DNA of 64,000 bases from assembly GCA_039621445.1 (NCBI GenBank), contig CP154956.1:14496166-14560165 (forward strand), in the 5' to 3' direction. Each line of letters starts with the position of its first letter. Position 1 is the stretch's first letter. The notes under the pieces were generated by a model. The model saw nothing but the letters and a program-made list of their open reading frames with translations. It ran no database searches and was not told the DNA's origin. The DNA is from Euglena gracilis. Taxonomy: Eukaryota; Euglenida; Euglenophyceae; Euglenales. Below, in pieces: positions 33,845 through 43,544 of this stretch. The position numbers were made by a program, and so were the translations under genes.

Positions 33845-36261
33845 TCACTTCTTGTGCTTGGTGAGCCGCTTGGCCAGGCTCTCCGAGGCGGCCGCCGGCT
33901 TGGCGCCGGGCTTGGGCAGCCCGCGGCGAACGGTGCTCCGGGGCGCCGCAGGCGGGGCGGTACGAGGCGGTGGTGGTGCCGGGGCCTCCTCCTCCCCCTC
34001 GGACTCCTCCTCTTCGGACTCCGCCTCCTGCGGCGCCGCCGGTGCTGAGGCCGCCGCTGCCTGCGACGCCGCTGCCTCCGCGGCCACCTTGGCCTTGGAC
34101 GCTTCGATGATGTGCTTCATCGCCGGGTACTTCTTGGGGTCGAGGAGGTGGTACGACTTGGGGCCCTTCAGGGCCTCCCCCGGGCCCGGGGGACGGATCA
34201 GCCCCGCCGCCTTCCACCGGGTGTCCTCCTTGGCTCCCTTGCCCTTGCCCTTGCCCTTGCCCTCCCCCTTCTTCTCCTCCCCCTGTCTCTCCTTCCCCTT
34301 CTGGGGGGGCTCTGGCTTCCGGTACCCGGGGGTGATCTCCTCGATGGTGTCCTCCTCCTCTTCCTCTTCTCCCTGCTGCACTGGTGGGACTGCGGGAGCT
34401 TCGCTGGCGACTGCGGAGGAGGTGTCCGAGCTGTCACTGCTGCTGCTGCTGCTGCTGCTGTCCTCCTCCACCTCCTCCTCCTCCGGGTGGCGGCTGGGCT
34501 GGGCCACCGGCGGCGGCACGATGATGGGGCTGGCCCCGGGTTCGGGCGGGGTCAGCTCCGGGGTCTCCCGGCCGGGAGCGGTCATCTCCACGTCGCCCTC
34601 CTCCGGGCTGTCCACCGCCTCGGTCTCCTCCCGTCTGGGCTTTGGGGCTGGGGGCCTGCTGGGCTTCCTCTCCGGCTCCTTCTTCCGGCGCTTCTTCCTC
34701 CGGTCAGCCCCACCCTTCTGGCGCTCCTCCAGCTTCTGCAGGCGGCGCTGCTCCTGCCGGATCTTGGTCTGGCGGCGCCGCTCCTCGGCCTCCTTGGCCC
34801 GTCGGCCCGCCTCCTCAGCGGCCAGGCTGAGCTTGTCCTGCAGGGCGGCGTTCTCCAGGGGGACCCAGAGGGCGTCCCCCCCTTCCAGGGCGGCCAGCAG
34901 GAGGGGCAGCATGGCGGAGGCGACGGGCCGGGGCAGGGTCACCGTGTTGGCCACGGTCTGGGTGACGTCCTCCAGGCTACTGGCCGAGTCCTCCACCACC
35001 ACCAGCACCTCCGGGGGCTTTGCTGCCCAGGCCGCCACCCGGCCGGCCACCGCGGCGTCGGCGGTCTGGATGACCATGGCGTTGGCCGCCTCCATCCGCC
35101 GCACCACCCGCCGCCACAGCCACTCCACGCACAGCCAGTGCAGCCCCTGCCCGCAGCTGGACTCCACGTCCCACTCCACCTTGGGCAGCACCTGCGAGGG
35201 GACGAGGGGACCAGACAGGCAAGGAAGGCTGAAAGACTTTGCGTGCACGAGGTGCGCGCAATTGCGCGCATCAAACGATAACATTTTTAAAAAAAAGTTG
35301 CAATGGATGGGTGACACCAATGCACCCAGTGTCTGTATTGAGGAATGGCAAACTGCACAACGCCTGAGGTGGGGTGGGGTACCTTGCTTCGCTCCACGTC
35401 ACCCGGGCCGTACACGACCACCAGGGCCCGCTTCTCGAACTTGCGGGCCACCCCCTGGCCCCCCTGCCGCAGCCAGACGTCCACCGTGACGGTCTCCCGC
35501 CCCGGCGCCAGCCGCCGCACCGCCGCCTCCACCGCGGCCACCGCCCCGGCACCGCCGTAGATGGCGACCGGCACGACGCCGGCCAGGCGCTTGACCTGCT
35601 CGGACAGGAGGGGGCAGGATTCTGTTTGAGAGTGTGTTGACATACACGTTGAGTCATTGGATTTGCGCAAGTGCGTGCATCAAAACATTTGCGCAAGTGC
35701 GCCCATCAAATTTAAAAAAATAGTACGCACAACTGGTGAGCTGCTTCTGTTGAGAGTGGGAGTATGAATTGCTTTTTTTTTGTGTGCGCGCAATTGCGCA
35801 AGTAAAACAGAAACTGCTTAAACTGAAAAAAACAGGCTCACGTTTAAACAGAACCCTGAGCCCGTGTTGTGGGTGACCTCGATGACGACGAGGCCCACCG
35901 CGGCCCCCAGCGCCTCCGCCGGCACCGCTCCGCCGCTGGCCTGGTACACCAGGCAGCGCACCCCCTTCTCCTCCCCGGCCGGCCGGGCCACCGCCACCTC
36001 CTGGAGGGCCCCGCCCTCCTTGGCCACCACCTCCGTCTCCACCGTCGGGAAGGCGAAGGAGGCCCGCAGCTCCTCGTACTGCGCCTCCACCCAGAAGGGG
36101 GCCGTCAGCACCGCCGCCAGGGGGGGCTTCGGCTCCGCCGGGCTCCAGGTCCACGACCCCAGCCGCGCCACCTGCAGCGCCGCCACCGGGACGGTCCGCT
36201 TGAAGCGGCTGCGCTCCGCCCCGTTGTGCACTGCGAGACAACGGTGAAGGGGGGGGAGCAC
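33845..36261 (-). CDS. Outer element gene C', unknown protein, 3 exons
   Basis: Exons read 36261-35842, 35595-35383 and 35191-33845; all joins are phase 0 with GT-AG sites, giving about 659 residues. The first two exons match gene C of the inner element (for example PVAALQVARLGSWTWSPAEP here, LPAVKVSTRKWKPPL there; RALVVVYGPGDVERSKV here, RQIVVFTPDVGELRRR there). The pattern of short hydrophobic strands suggests an alpha/beta domain, but no known fold is recognised. The C-terminal 300 residues are low complexity: a basic coiled-coil-like stretch (KIRQEQRRLQKLEERQKG), acidic/Ser runs, a KGKGKGKG stretch and a basic end. This looks like a nucleic-acid or chromatin-contacting tail. The start is unsure: the ATG is in frame, but an acceptor-like TCGCAG 28 bp later would allow an upstream first exon. 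Confidence 0.75.
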
Positions 36262-36350
36262 GTGACCACACTAGCAATGCACTCCAGTGACCATCACCAC
36301 CAACCGCCGTCCAATGCCGTGGGCACCCTGCATATACAACCCCGACCCAC

Positions 36351-37048
36351 CCAGGCCGCAGCGGCACACCCATCCGCGCGTGGATGTTGGGGTTGTCGCC
36401 CCGCCACGCGAAGGCCACCCACATCTCGTGGGTGGCCTCGGTCACCGCCTGCTCCAGCTGGGCCAGCCCGATCCCCGGGCTCTGCAGCGCCGCCGCCACC
36501 TGCGCCCGCGCCTCGGGGGTCAGCAGCCGCCGGAGGGACCGCACGTGGGAGGACAGCAGCGTGCGGCCCCTCGCCGCCAGGGCCGACTCGACGCTCAGCA
36601 GCCCCGCCACCGCCTCCGGGTTCTCCTCCACCAGCCGCTGCAGCGGCCCCCACATCTGGATGACCTGCCCCTGAGGCAATGACACAGAGACTGGGACCCC
36701 AGTACATCATGAGAATGCACTACGCTTTATGAAACAGTTTTATGCGCGCAATTGCGCAAATAAAATGGGAACCAGGTCATCAAACTGAATGCATGGGAGC
36801 AGTGGGAGACTGGGCTAGACTGGGCTCACACCTGGGGGACCGACCGGTCCCAGCCGGCCTGCCGGTAGGCCGCCGCCAGCCGCACCGCCGGCACCGTACT
36901 GATGTCCTTCCCCTTCACCAGGAGGTTGGCGAACTGGGGGATGGACAGCTCCTTCACCGACGACTGGATGGCCTGCGCATCCCCGCCGGCCGCCCGCCGC
37001 AGGTGCACCGGGGTCAAGGGGTGCAGGATGGTGGCGAGGACGTACTTC
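36351..37048 (-). pseudogene. Outer element gene B', 3' part (cut by insertion)
   Basis: Contains the rest of the exon split by the inner element (37048-36832; TPVHLRRAAGGDAQAIQSSV) and the following exon (36670-36351; GQVIQMWGPLQRLVEENPEA). These match inner gene B in order (TPLSIRRKVSGADNAIARL; then FEAVENGLSIHSLKNLAMVI). The bases next to the insertion continue in the same frame as the last bases of the other half at 44587-44634, once one GTACTTC copy is set aside. The end of the protein is not clear: the last exon's donor would leave a phase that does not fit C', so B' and C' are probably separate genes. The gene is broken by the insertion. Confidence 0.78.
37042..37048 (+). other. 7 bp target duplication, left copy
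   Basis: GTACTTC, identical to 44587-44593 on the far side of the inner element. Confidence 0.95.
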
Positions 37049-37068
37049 TTAGGCGGCCAATTAGGACA
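37049..37068 (+). repeat. Inner element, left terminal inverted repeat
   Basis: TTAGGCGGCCAATTAGGACA, exact inverse of the right end. A palindrome (GCCACCAGTGGC) follows 9 bp inside. Confidence 0.97.
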
Positions 37069-37075
37069 GTGTTTT

Positions 37076-37095
37076 TTGCCACCAGTGGCATAAAT
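37076..37095. promoter_or_regulatory. Subterminal palindrome (left)
   Basis: TTTGCCACCAGTGGCATAAA, one base off the TGCCACTAGTGGCA consensus. Its mirror at the right end is 44536-44567. Proposed binding site for an element protein (inference). Confidence 0.7.
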
Positions 37096-38249
37096 TTACG
37101 CTGTGTTGTGCAGGTGGCTTTTTCAGGCATTTTAATTTTCTAGTTGTTAAGTTTTACTGGAAGTTTGCTTTCCTAATGCTCCTGTGAAATTGTTCTCTCT
37201 AGTGCAGCCCTCAGATTTGTCCACTGTTTCTTGCATGACATTGATGTTTGCTTGTTGGAAGGTGTGCCCTGTGTGAAGTAGTTCTGGATGTTGTTCTGAT
37301 TTATGTCGCTTGTATGCTGAAATTGGGGTGTTTTGCCATACATTCTGTTGTTTTTTGATTGTATTTTTGTCCAGGTGTAATTGCTTGTGGTCAATTTTTT
37401 TTTGTTCCTGATGCGACACTGCCAACGCCCTCTTTTTTTCAAGGAACGTGTGCGTTGCTTGCGGTTCGCTCGCATGTTGTTTGTGAATGTCATTATATTT
37501 GATGGTGTTTCTTACAGTTGATGAATTTCTCTTTGTTTCTGTGGGGACAGTGTTGCTTTTTTGATTTGATTTGAATTTCACCTGCTTCAGTTCTTTTATG
37601 TGTTTCTGAAAGAGAGTTGTTCCACTGGTGGCGTAATTGAGCACTTTTTGAAGCACAAATTACTGTTTTATGCCACTAGTGGCATAAAACAGTAATTTGT
37701 GCTTCAAATGTACCCTTTTTTGAGACTCCTCTTCTGTGTGCTTGGTGGATGCTGTTTTACAGTTACATACCTGAAAAGGCTTATTTTTTTCTGATTGTTT
37801 TTGCCACTAGTGTCAAAAGGCGCTCTGAATGTCTGGTGACGTGTCTAATTCTACTTTTCTGCCATTTGTGTCATAAAAAAGGAACGTGATCTGAAATGAA
37901 GTGTATGTTTGTATATGTTTGCGTTCGTATGAATGAAGCCAGTGACGTGCGGTTTCCTTGCCGGAATGCATGCATCTTCGTTTTCTACCTTGCAGGTGTG
38001 GTTCAAGACCAGAAGTCGTTTGAAGCCCCTTCCTCTTCTTCTTCTTCAGCGTGGCCCAAGTTTCAAGCTCAAGTCTTCCGTCCTGATCATCAACCCCACG
38101 TCCAGCTGAACGGTGTTTTTCAACACCTGGCTCCCACACTCTCTGGTCTGAGTATGTTTTTGCAGTGGATATGGTTGTCCCCTTCTGTTGCCTCTTTTTG
38201 GTTGTGTTGATAGTCTGTTTCCCCTTTTTCATCGTAGACAGAAACCATA
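37096..38249 (+). other. Inner element 5' leader
   Basis: About 1.15 kb with no convincing gene, upstream of gene A. It holds the 62 bp palindrome and diverged half-matching sites at 37620-37636, 37800-37818 and 37860-37880 (TGCCACTAGTGTCA, TGCCATTTGTGTCA). It is therefore the likely promoter and protein-binding region. Confidence 0.6.
37647..37708. promoter_or_regulatory. 62 bp perfect palindrome
   Basis: Centred on CCACT|AGTGG, with arms TTTGAAGCACAAATTACTG and onward, no mismatch over 31 bp per arm. This is the longest copy of the element's palindrome family; only the central 20 bp (TTATGCCACTAGTGGCATAA) is shared with the other copies. Confidence 0.95.
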
Positions 38250-40473
38250 ATGGCGAAATCCCTTGCAGCATCTGATGTTCGTGGTGTGATGAACGACGGC
38301 CTTGAAATGGTGAACAGGGACTGCACAGAGGCAGCAAGGTGTGGGGAGATGTTGGGTAGGATCATTGCGGAAGGCACCTGGCAGAGTGTTGACCACATGA
38401 TTCGAGCAGCTCTGGAACAGCATTCACCGGCTTTTCAGTACCTCACCCTTGTTAATAACCTTCGTGTGAAGTCCCGCACAGGTGTCTGCATTGACTTGCA
38501 ACACGCCCTTGCAATTGCCGAGGATGCTTTCGTGTGCTGTGGGTGGGCAGCAGCAAGCCCGTCATTATGCGGTGCATAACTTTTTTCGTGGTGCATTTTA
38601 CCTGTATTTGAGCCTACGGCGCCTCGCAATACCACGGGCCCCATTCATTGAGAATAGCGTCTCCCGTCTACCCCTCAGCCGGGCTGATCGACGTGTACTG
38701 GCTCCCACCGGGTTGGTGCCCTACGCCGCATACACTGTTGCACAGCAGGCAACTAATTCCCTCCTGGACATTTGGGCTGAGATCAAAGGTAAAACTGTCG
38801 GAGTTTGGGTGGACAATTTCTATAAGCGACGCTTTGGGGTGAATCCTGGGAACACGGACACGTCTCTGAATGGTACCGCAGTTGCCGTCCTCCTTAACAC
38901 TCCCACGTTGGGGACGTGGCAAGGTTATCCTTCTGTGATGACTCTGCTCCGGAGGGTCAACGTTGCCAGTTCTTCTTTCACCATCTCTGACAAGGAGCTT
39001 ATGTCGTTTGTACAGGGTGCTTTCATGGGTTTCACGACAGAAGCAATTCGCGTTCCTCTAGATGTTCCGAGGGGCAAGATCCGTGGCCCCAAATGGTGTG
39101 GTTTGTCACTAGAACCCCATGGAACAGCTAGCCACGTGGATCTGCTCAAAACCCTCAAGGTGGTCTTCCAGGTTCAGCAGCACACTGAACGCGTGATAAC
39201 GTTGCTGTCGGATGAGAACATATACTCCCGTGTGATACGATGGATGTACAGTCGGACGTACCGTCATCTAGCCATTCGCGAGCATCTGCAAAGCTGTGTT
39301 TTGTTGTATGGGGTGTGGCATGCTTACAAGAATGTTTGCCTCCATGTCCACCGCGTGTTCTTTCCCATTTGGATTTACCTGGACAAGGGCTTGGTGGTAC
39401 CCACAGACGCTGTTCCATTGCCTCATGTGAACGGAGTTCAAAAACTCGGCCACATTGAACGCCTTGTTGCGACAATCTTGCTCCTTACGAGTGAACTACT
39501 GCCTATGCTGGACCAAGAGATTGACCGCGTACGTGCTTTGTTTTATCGCGTGACACGGTCATCCACTGTCGGCCAAACAGGTTCTATGTCCTTAGACCAG
39601 TCCGTTGCACGAAAGGAGTTGTTGTATGCCTCTAGTTTGGCAGAGAATAAAGGCAAACGAGTTCGGTCGCGCCTGTACCAACTGTTGCAATTTCGGCTAC
39701 TGATGACTGATTTCTGTCCAGCATTGTTTGCTATTGGATACAAGGTTCGTACATGCACATGGGACGGACGTAAGCTGGGGTCGGGAACCTGTGCTCGCCA
39801 AGCTCTTCAGTGGTCACTTTCTATGCTCATCCGGTTACATCCGACAGATTATTTAAGGGTCCGTTACGTGAAGACAATCACACAAGCACTCTTATTCTGG
39901 AGGTCGTGGCACGATGTGGCTCCAGGAGTGGTCCATTGTGAAGAGCCATGTGAGGCACACCTCAGCAAAGTTACACGAACGATGAGACGATTTGGTGCAC
40001 ATTCGGGCCAAGAAGACTACTCGAACATGTTCTTGCTCACACCACCAAGTAGGAAGATGAGGGAGCACTGTGCCAGCGTTCCGGAGCGTGTCCGTTGTGT
40101 CGTTCGTGAACGTGTCCTGGATTTCGTGAAATCATCATTCATCCTGCCCACTGTGCGGTGGACAACAAATGGCTCACTTTCCATCCCGGACATCATGTCA
40201 TACACCACAGAACAGCCCCTTGTTCCTTTGCTGAGGCCCATAGCGGAAGAAAACATTACGTCGTTGCTACGCAGTAACTTGCGTACCCTGGTGCAAGAGC
40301 ATAAGGCAACACCTGCGTTTGTAAGCATGTTGGAATCAATTTTCCAAAGAAGATCTTTGGAACGAGTACATGCGGAGGAGGAAGCGTTGCAGCGGTTGGA
40401 ATTTGAGCTGCAGAATACAGGCCCAAGGGTTTCACGTAAGCGACGTCGAGCAGTTTCTCCGGAATCATCGTGA
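38250..40473 (+). CDS. Inner element gene A, RNase-H-like transposase candidate
   Basis: An ATG opens MAKSLAASDVRGVMNDGLEM; from about 38,530 the matching frame moves by +1 and runs to a TGA at 40473. Outer A' is colinear across the break, so both frames belong to one protein of roughly 740 residues. The shift is either a real frameshift or a 19-base intron (38532-38550, GT...AG). Conserved with A' are GVWVDNFYKRRFG (Asp codon at 38812), LLSDENIY (Asp about 133 residues on), YGVWHAYK (His 36 residues further) and, after a helical insert, a WH-x12-14-EE-x2-EAHLS block. An Asp - Asp - His - Glu order with a long helical insert before the Glu is that of hAT/KDZ/DUF6589-like DDE transposases; assignment to any one is not possible by eye. 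Likely acts on the TTAGGCGGCC ends. The C terminus is basic (SRKRRRAVSPESS). Confidence 0.78.
38532..38550 (+). other. Possible 19-base intron or frameshift site in gene A
   Basis: GTGTGCTGTGGGTGGGCAG has GT and AG borders and removing it restores one frame between the two parts of A that both match A'. Introns this short are known mainly from chlorarachniophyte nucleomorphs, so a plain frameshift mutation is as likely. Confidence 0.4.
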
Positions 40474-40718
40474 TACGGGACAACGCCATTATGTGAGCAA
40501 GGCGTCGTTCATCTCGCCCATGTCTGGAGGATGCTGTAAAGTTGTATTTTCTTTTATCCCGCCGGAAGGTTGCTATGAAATAAATACTTCGTTCTGGCTT
40601 TTTTGGACCTTTTTTAAATGGTTTTCGTCCGACTTGGTTGAGCAAACACTGTCAGTACCCGCCTGTCTGTGTCAAAGTGGATCATTTCGCTTTTCTCTTT
40701 CACAACCAGGTGCCCAAA

Positions 40719-41960
40719 ATGGCCACGCCTGCTTACGTACCTGATCTGAATCTTGATGAAGAGTCATCTGAAGGAGATGTTGACCACGCTGAACACACCG
40801 AGCCTTGTGCAAAAGGCGACAAGCATGCCGACCATCCTCAAGGTGATGATGAAATGGGACAACTTCGTTCTCACAAGAAAGCAAAACCTGGAGTGGATGT
40901 GCAAACTGTTCAAATGGCGGATGTCGATGAGGTGAAGGAGATGACAAAGACCGAGGCTGTTCAGTGGGCAAGCACAAAGGAAACGGCAATGTGGTTCTCG
41001 GCGCTGGGGAAGGAAGTCAATTTGGAAAAGCTCGCCTGGGACACGACCTGTTGCTTTGGTCAGGGCCGCGCCATCGACGACAACCACGTTGAGAGCCTTG
41101 TTGCCAGTTTCAAGCTGCGTCCGCCCCGGCGGCCAATCGAAGTCACCGTTTGGGAGAATGAGGGTGATGATAAGAAGATGTACATCCTGGCAAAGCAGCA
41201 TTCTGCGAAAGCTGTGCAGCAAATCAAGAACGAGCGTGCGCTGCTTGGATTGCCATTGGAGAGGTGGCAGAAGGTCGTCATCGCGGATGTGCTGAAGTAC
41301 GACACGCCCCTGTCCATCCGGAGGAAGGTGAGTGGTGCCGACAATGCTATCGCACGCCTTCAAAGGGTGACCACCATGGCGGAGTGCATGACAATCTTCA
41401 TGAATGACAAAGACGGCGATTTCAGCACAAGACTGGCAAGAGCAGTGGAAGGCGCTGGGCTGGTGACCGACATGAACAACCCGTGGAACAGCATTCGACG
41501 ATGGGTACCTCTGGCATCAATGATGACGTTCTGGGGTGTTCGAGCCCTGGAGGCACTGAAGAAGTTCGAGGCAGTCGAGAATGGCTTGAGCATCCACTCA
41601 CTGAAGAACCTGGCCATGGTGATCGACCCCGCGTACCTGGAGGACGTCATCACCGCCATGACTGCCAAGAGGGCAAATATCGGCTCCGTCAACAATGCAC
41701 TCAGCCGCAGTGCTCGTCGGATGTGGTACAGTTGGCACGTACTGTGCCCGGACCTTCCAGTTCATGCAGAAAGACGCAATCCTGGTCTGGTGCGGTCATC
41801 ATATCGGTATCCAACCAATGGTGAACAAAGACTACATGATCTTTGTCAGAGGGTTCTTCACAATGGGATTAGGGCAAGTTGTACAGTCAGGCTCGTGCTA
41901 TGTGGATCACCTTGTTTTCATCCAGTTCCGTCAACTTATGCCACTAGTGGCATAAGTTGA
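40719..41960 (+). CDS. Inner element gene B, ParB/sulfiredoxin-like protein
   Basis: 413 residues from the ATG in CCCAAAATGG, chosen because the upstream frame crosses an acceptor-like CACAACCAG. The N-terminal 80 residues are acidic. Residues 98-170 look like a ParB/Srx N-terminal domain: FGQGRAIDDNHVESLVASFK, then PIEVTVWEN, then KKMYILAKQHSAKAV, i.e. helix, strand, strand with the GERR-box position as KQH. B' has GQTRPLDNNEVERKLRQLQL and YVLMSGQHITSAL at the same places. The rest is helical, with VENGLSIHSLKNLAMVI. In plasmids and chromosomes ParB proteins bind palindromic parS sites; here the likely sites are the element's own palindromes. The last residues (ATSGIS) are encoded by one such palindrome, so the natural C terminus may differ. 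Confidence 0.72.
   Translation: MATPAYVPDLNLDEESSEGDVDHAEHTEPCAKGDKHADHPQGDDEMGQLRSHKKAKPGVDVQTVQMADVDEVKEMTKTEAVQWASTKETAMWFSALGKEVNLEKLAWDTTCCFGQGRAIDDNHVESLVASFKLRPPRRPIEVTVWENEGDDKKMYILAKQHSAKAVQQIKNERALLGLPLERWQKVVIADVLKYDTPLSIRRKVSGADNAIARLQRVTTMAECMTIFMNDKDGDFSTRLARAVEGAGLVTDMNNPWNSIRRWVPLASMMTFWGVRALEALKKFEAVENGLSIHSLKNLAMVIDPAYLEDVITAMTAKRANIGSVNNALSRSARRMWYSWHVLCPDLPVHAERRNPGLVRSSYRYPTNGEQRLHDLCQRVLHNGIRASCTVRLVLCGSPCFHPVPSTYATSGIS
41931..41960. promoter_or_regulatory. 30 bp palindrome overlapping the stop of gene B
   Basis: TCAACTTATGCCACT and its exact inverse. The TGA stop of gene B is the last three bases. Could serve as a binding site or as a hairpin in the mRNA 3' end. Confidence 0.93.
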
Positions 41961-42027
41961 ACTTAGAACGTCATGTCCCATGCTGTTTTTTGGCACAGCA
42001 CATCTTGAAACGTGCTGATTACTCCAG

Positions 42028-42061
42028 TGTCAACTTATGCCACTAGTGGCATAAGTTGACA
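42028..42061. promoter_or_regulatory. 34 bp palindrome between genes B and C
   Basis: TGTCAACTTATGCCACT and its exact inverse; the inner 30 bp equal the palindrome at the end of gene B, 97 bp upstream. Together they frame the short B-C spacer, the natural place for the gene C promoter. Confidence 0.93.
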
Positions 42062-42173
42062 GGATTTTGGATGGGGAATGTCATCGTCTGAAATGTCATA
42101 TGAAAGGGAATGGATGGTCAGGCACTCTGTGCAAATCTGCTGGGCTGTTAGTTTTCATTGTAGATGCGCCACC

Positions 42174-43544
42174 ATGACCACACCAGTTCCTGCTGAAGTT
42201 ACGCGCCTCATGACCATGGTCCCCAAGTTGCCTGCCGTCAAAGTGTCAACAAGGAAGTGGAAGCCCCCATTGATGGAACAGGACATGCTGAAGAGAATCC
42301 CAAAGGGGGACTTACTCTGCAAGGCCCGTCTGTGGACTGCGGAAGAGTACAAGACTGCCCGAGATGTTCTTGGACGACCCCCCCTCCGGCTGGAAGTGCA
42401 GGATGATGGATGCATGACGAAGGTGGCGATAGCTGCCACAGACTCTGGCATCAACATCTTCCCTCGAACACCAGCACTGCCCAAGACCATCTCCACGCTG
42501 CCACTTCGAGCTGTCCTGATTGACCTGCGGTCGGTTGAAGCGGACGACGTGGTGGAGTGCATGGACAACGTGCCCGGCAAGTTCAAGCTGTCTGTCCTTC
42601 CAGTCATTCTGTTCGGCAGGCCGGACACTGTGGATATGGCAACCCTGCGCCTCATGCACGTGCTTGGGGGAAGCTGGAGTGGAGAGCGACGGACGTTCAT
42701 CGTCTGGACTGCGGACAAGGATGCCATGTACACAGCAGCCCGCCGGCAGATCGTCGTCTTCACGCCAGATGTAGGAGAGCTCCGTCGGCGACAGCCTCCC
42801 TATTTCAATATCGCACATGCTGAGCCACCAACCCTTGGATGGGTGGCCATCTTCGGATACCTGCAGGCCCTGCTGCTGCCAGATAGCAATGATGAGAGCA
42901 CCTCCCAGGGCGCGGACTGGCTGTACGTCATCAGCGACGACGTGGCACTGGCGGCGTTGCTCAGCACCAGACTGGACAACACACCATCTGTAGCCCTCTG
43001 TCCGTTGCGCAGTGAGGAGTCCATCCCGGATATCGCAGGACATGTGAGCGAGGCTCTCAAGGGGACCCAGAACATCCCGGTGCTGCAGTGGACACAGATC
43101 ATGGAGCGGACCATCGCCCTGGCACCGATCTTTGAGATGGTGCAGCAAGCAGATGTGGCAGAGAACCTCGACAGTGTGAGCAGTGACAGCGAGATCAACA
43201 TGCCCCTCGTGCCCTTGCCTCCCAACCCGAAGCCGCCTGCGAAACGCCGTGCGAAACCTGGTGCAGAGGGAACCCCACTAAAGCCGTTCAAAGTACCACA
43301 GGCCAGACAGTCCAAGGAGAAAGAGAAAGAGGCGCCAAAAGACAAGGACCCAAGGAAGGACAAGGATCAGGGGAAGGGGAAGAAGCGGAAGATGCAAGCG
43401 GACGAAGAGACCACAGCGGAGCCCCGGCCAAGCGAGGACCCGAAGCCATCGGCACCATCGTCAGGCACACCAGCCGCAGCCCTCACTGCTTCTGAGTTAA
43501 CACGGCGCTTGTCTGGGAGTGGCTTAAGGAAGCCCATCCACTAG
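42174..43544 (+). CDS. Inner element gene C, unknown protein with charged tail
   Basis: 456 residues from the ATG in GCCACCATGA, a strong eukaryotic start context; an upstream in-frame ATG at 42078 is less likely. Residues 1-330 match C' over several blocks: LRAVLIDLRS, LSVLPVILFG, RRTFIVWTADKDAMY, RQIVVFTPDVGEL, GADWLYVISDDVALAALLST. Alternating short hydrophobic strands and helices suggest an alpha/beta fold, but no P-loop, DDE triad, zinc finger or other known motif was seen. The C-terminal 130 residues are Lys/Glu/Pro-rich (SKEKEKEAPKDKDPRKDKDQ) and are shorter than those of C'. Conserved presence in both elements, always last in order, suggests a needed role in transposition or maintenance; no function is claimed. 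Confidence 0.75.
   Translation: MTTPVPAEVTRLMTMVPKLPAVKVSTRKWKPPLMEQDMLKRIPKGDLLCKARLWTAEEYKTARDVLGRPPLRLEVQDDGCMTKVAIAATDSGINIFPRTPALPKTISTLPLRAVLIDLRSVEADDVVECMDNVPGKFKLSVLPVILFGRPDTVDMATLRLMHVLGGSWSGERRTFIVWTADKDAMYTAARRQIVVFTPDVGELRRRQPPYFNIAHAEPPTLGWVAIFGYLQALLLPDSNDESTSQGADWLYVISDDVALAALLSTRLDNTPSVALCPLRSEESIPDIAGHVSEALKGTQNIPVLQWTQIMERTIALAPIFEMVQQADVAENLDSVSSDSEINMPLVPLPPNPKPPAKRRAKPGAEGTPLKPFKVPQARQSKEKEKEAPKDKDPRKDKDQGKGKKRKMQADEETTAEPRPSEDPKPSAPSSGTPAAALTASELTRRLSGSGLRKPIH

Noticed and set aside
33819-35489. 556-residue plus-strand frame, Ser/Leu-rich
   Set aside because: Antisense shadow of gene C', whose GC-rich third positions keep the other strand open.
36261-36351. Fusion of B' and C' into one protein by splicing
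   Set aside because: The last B' donor leaves phase 2, while the C' acceptor at 36230 needs phase 1; the inner element has two separate genes.
42155-43148. Minus-strand frames of 200-280 residues
   Set aside because: Shadows of gene C.
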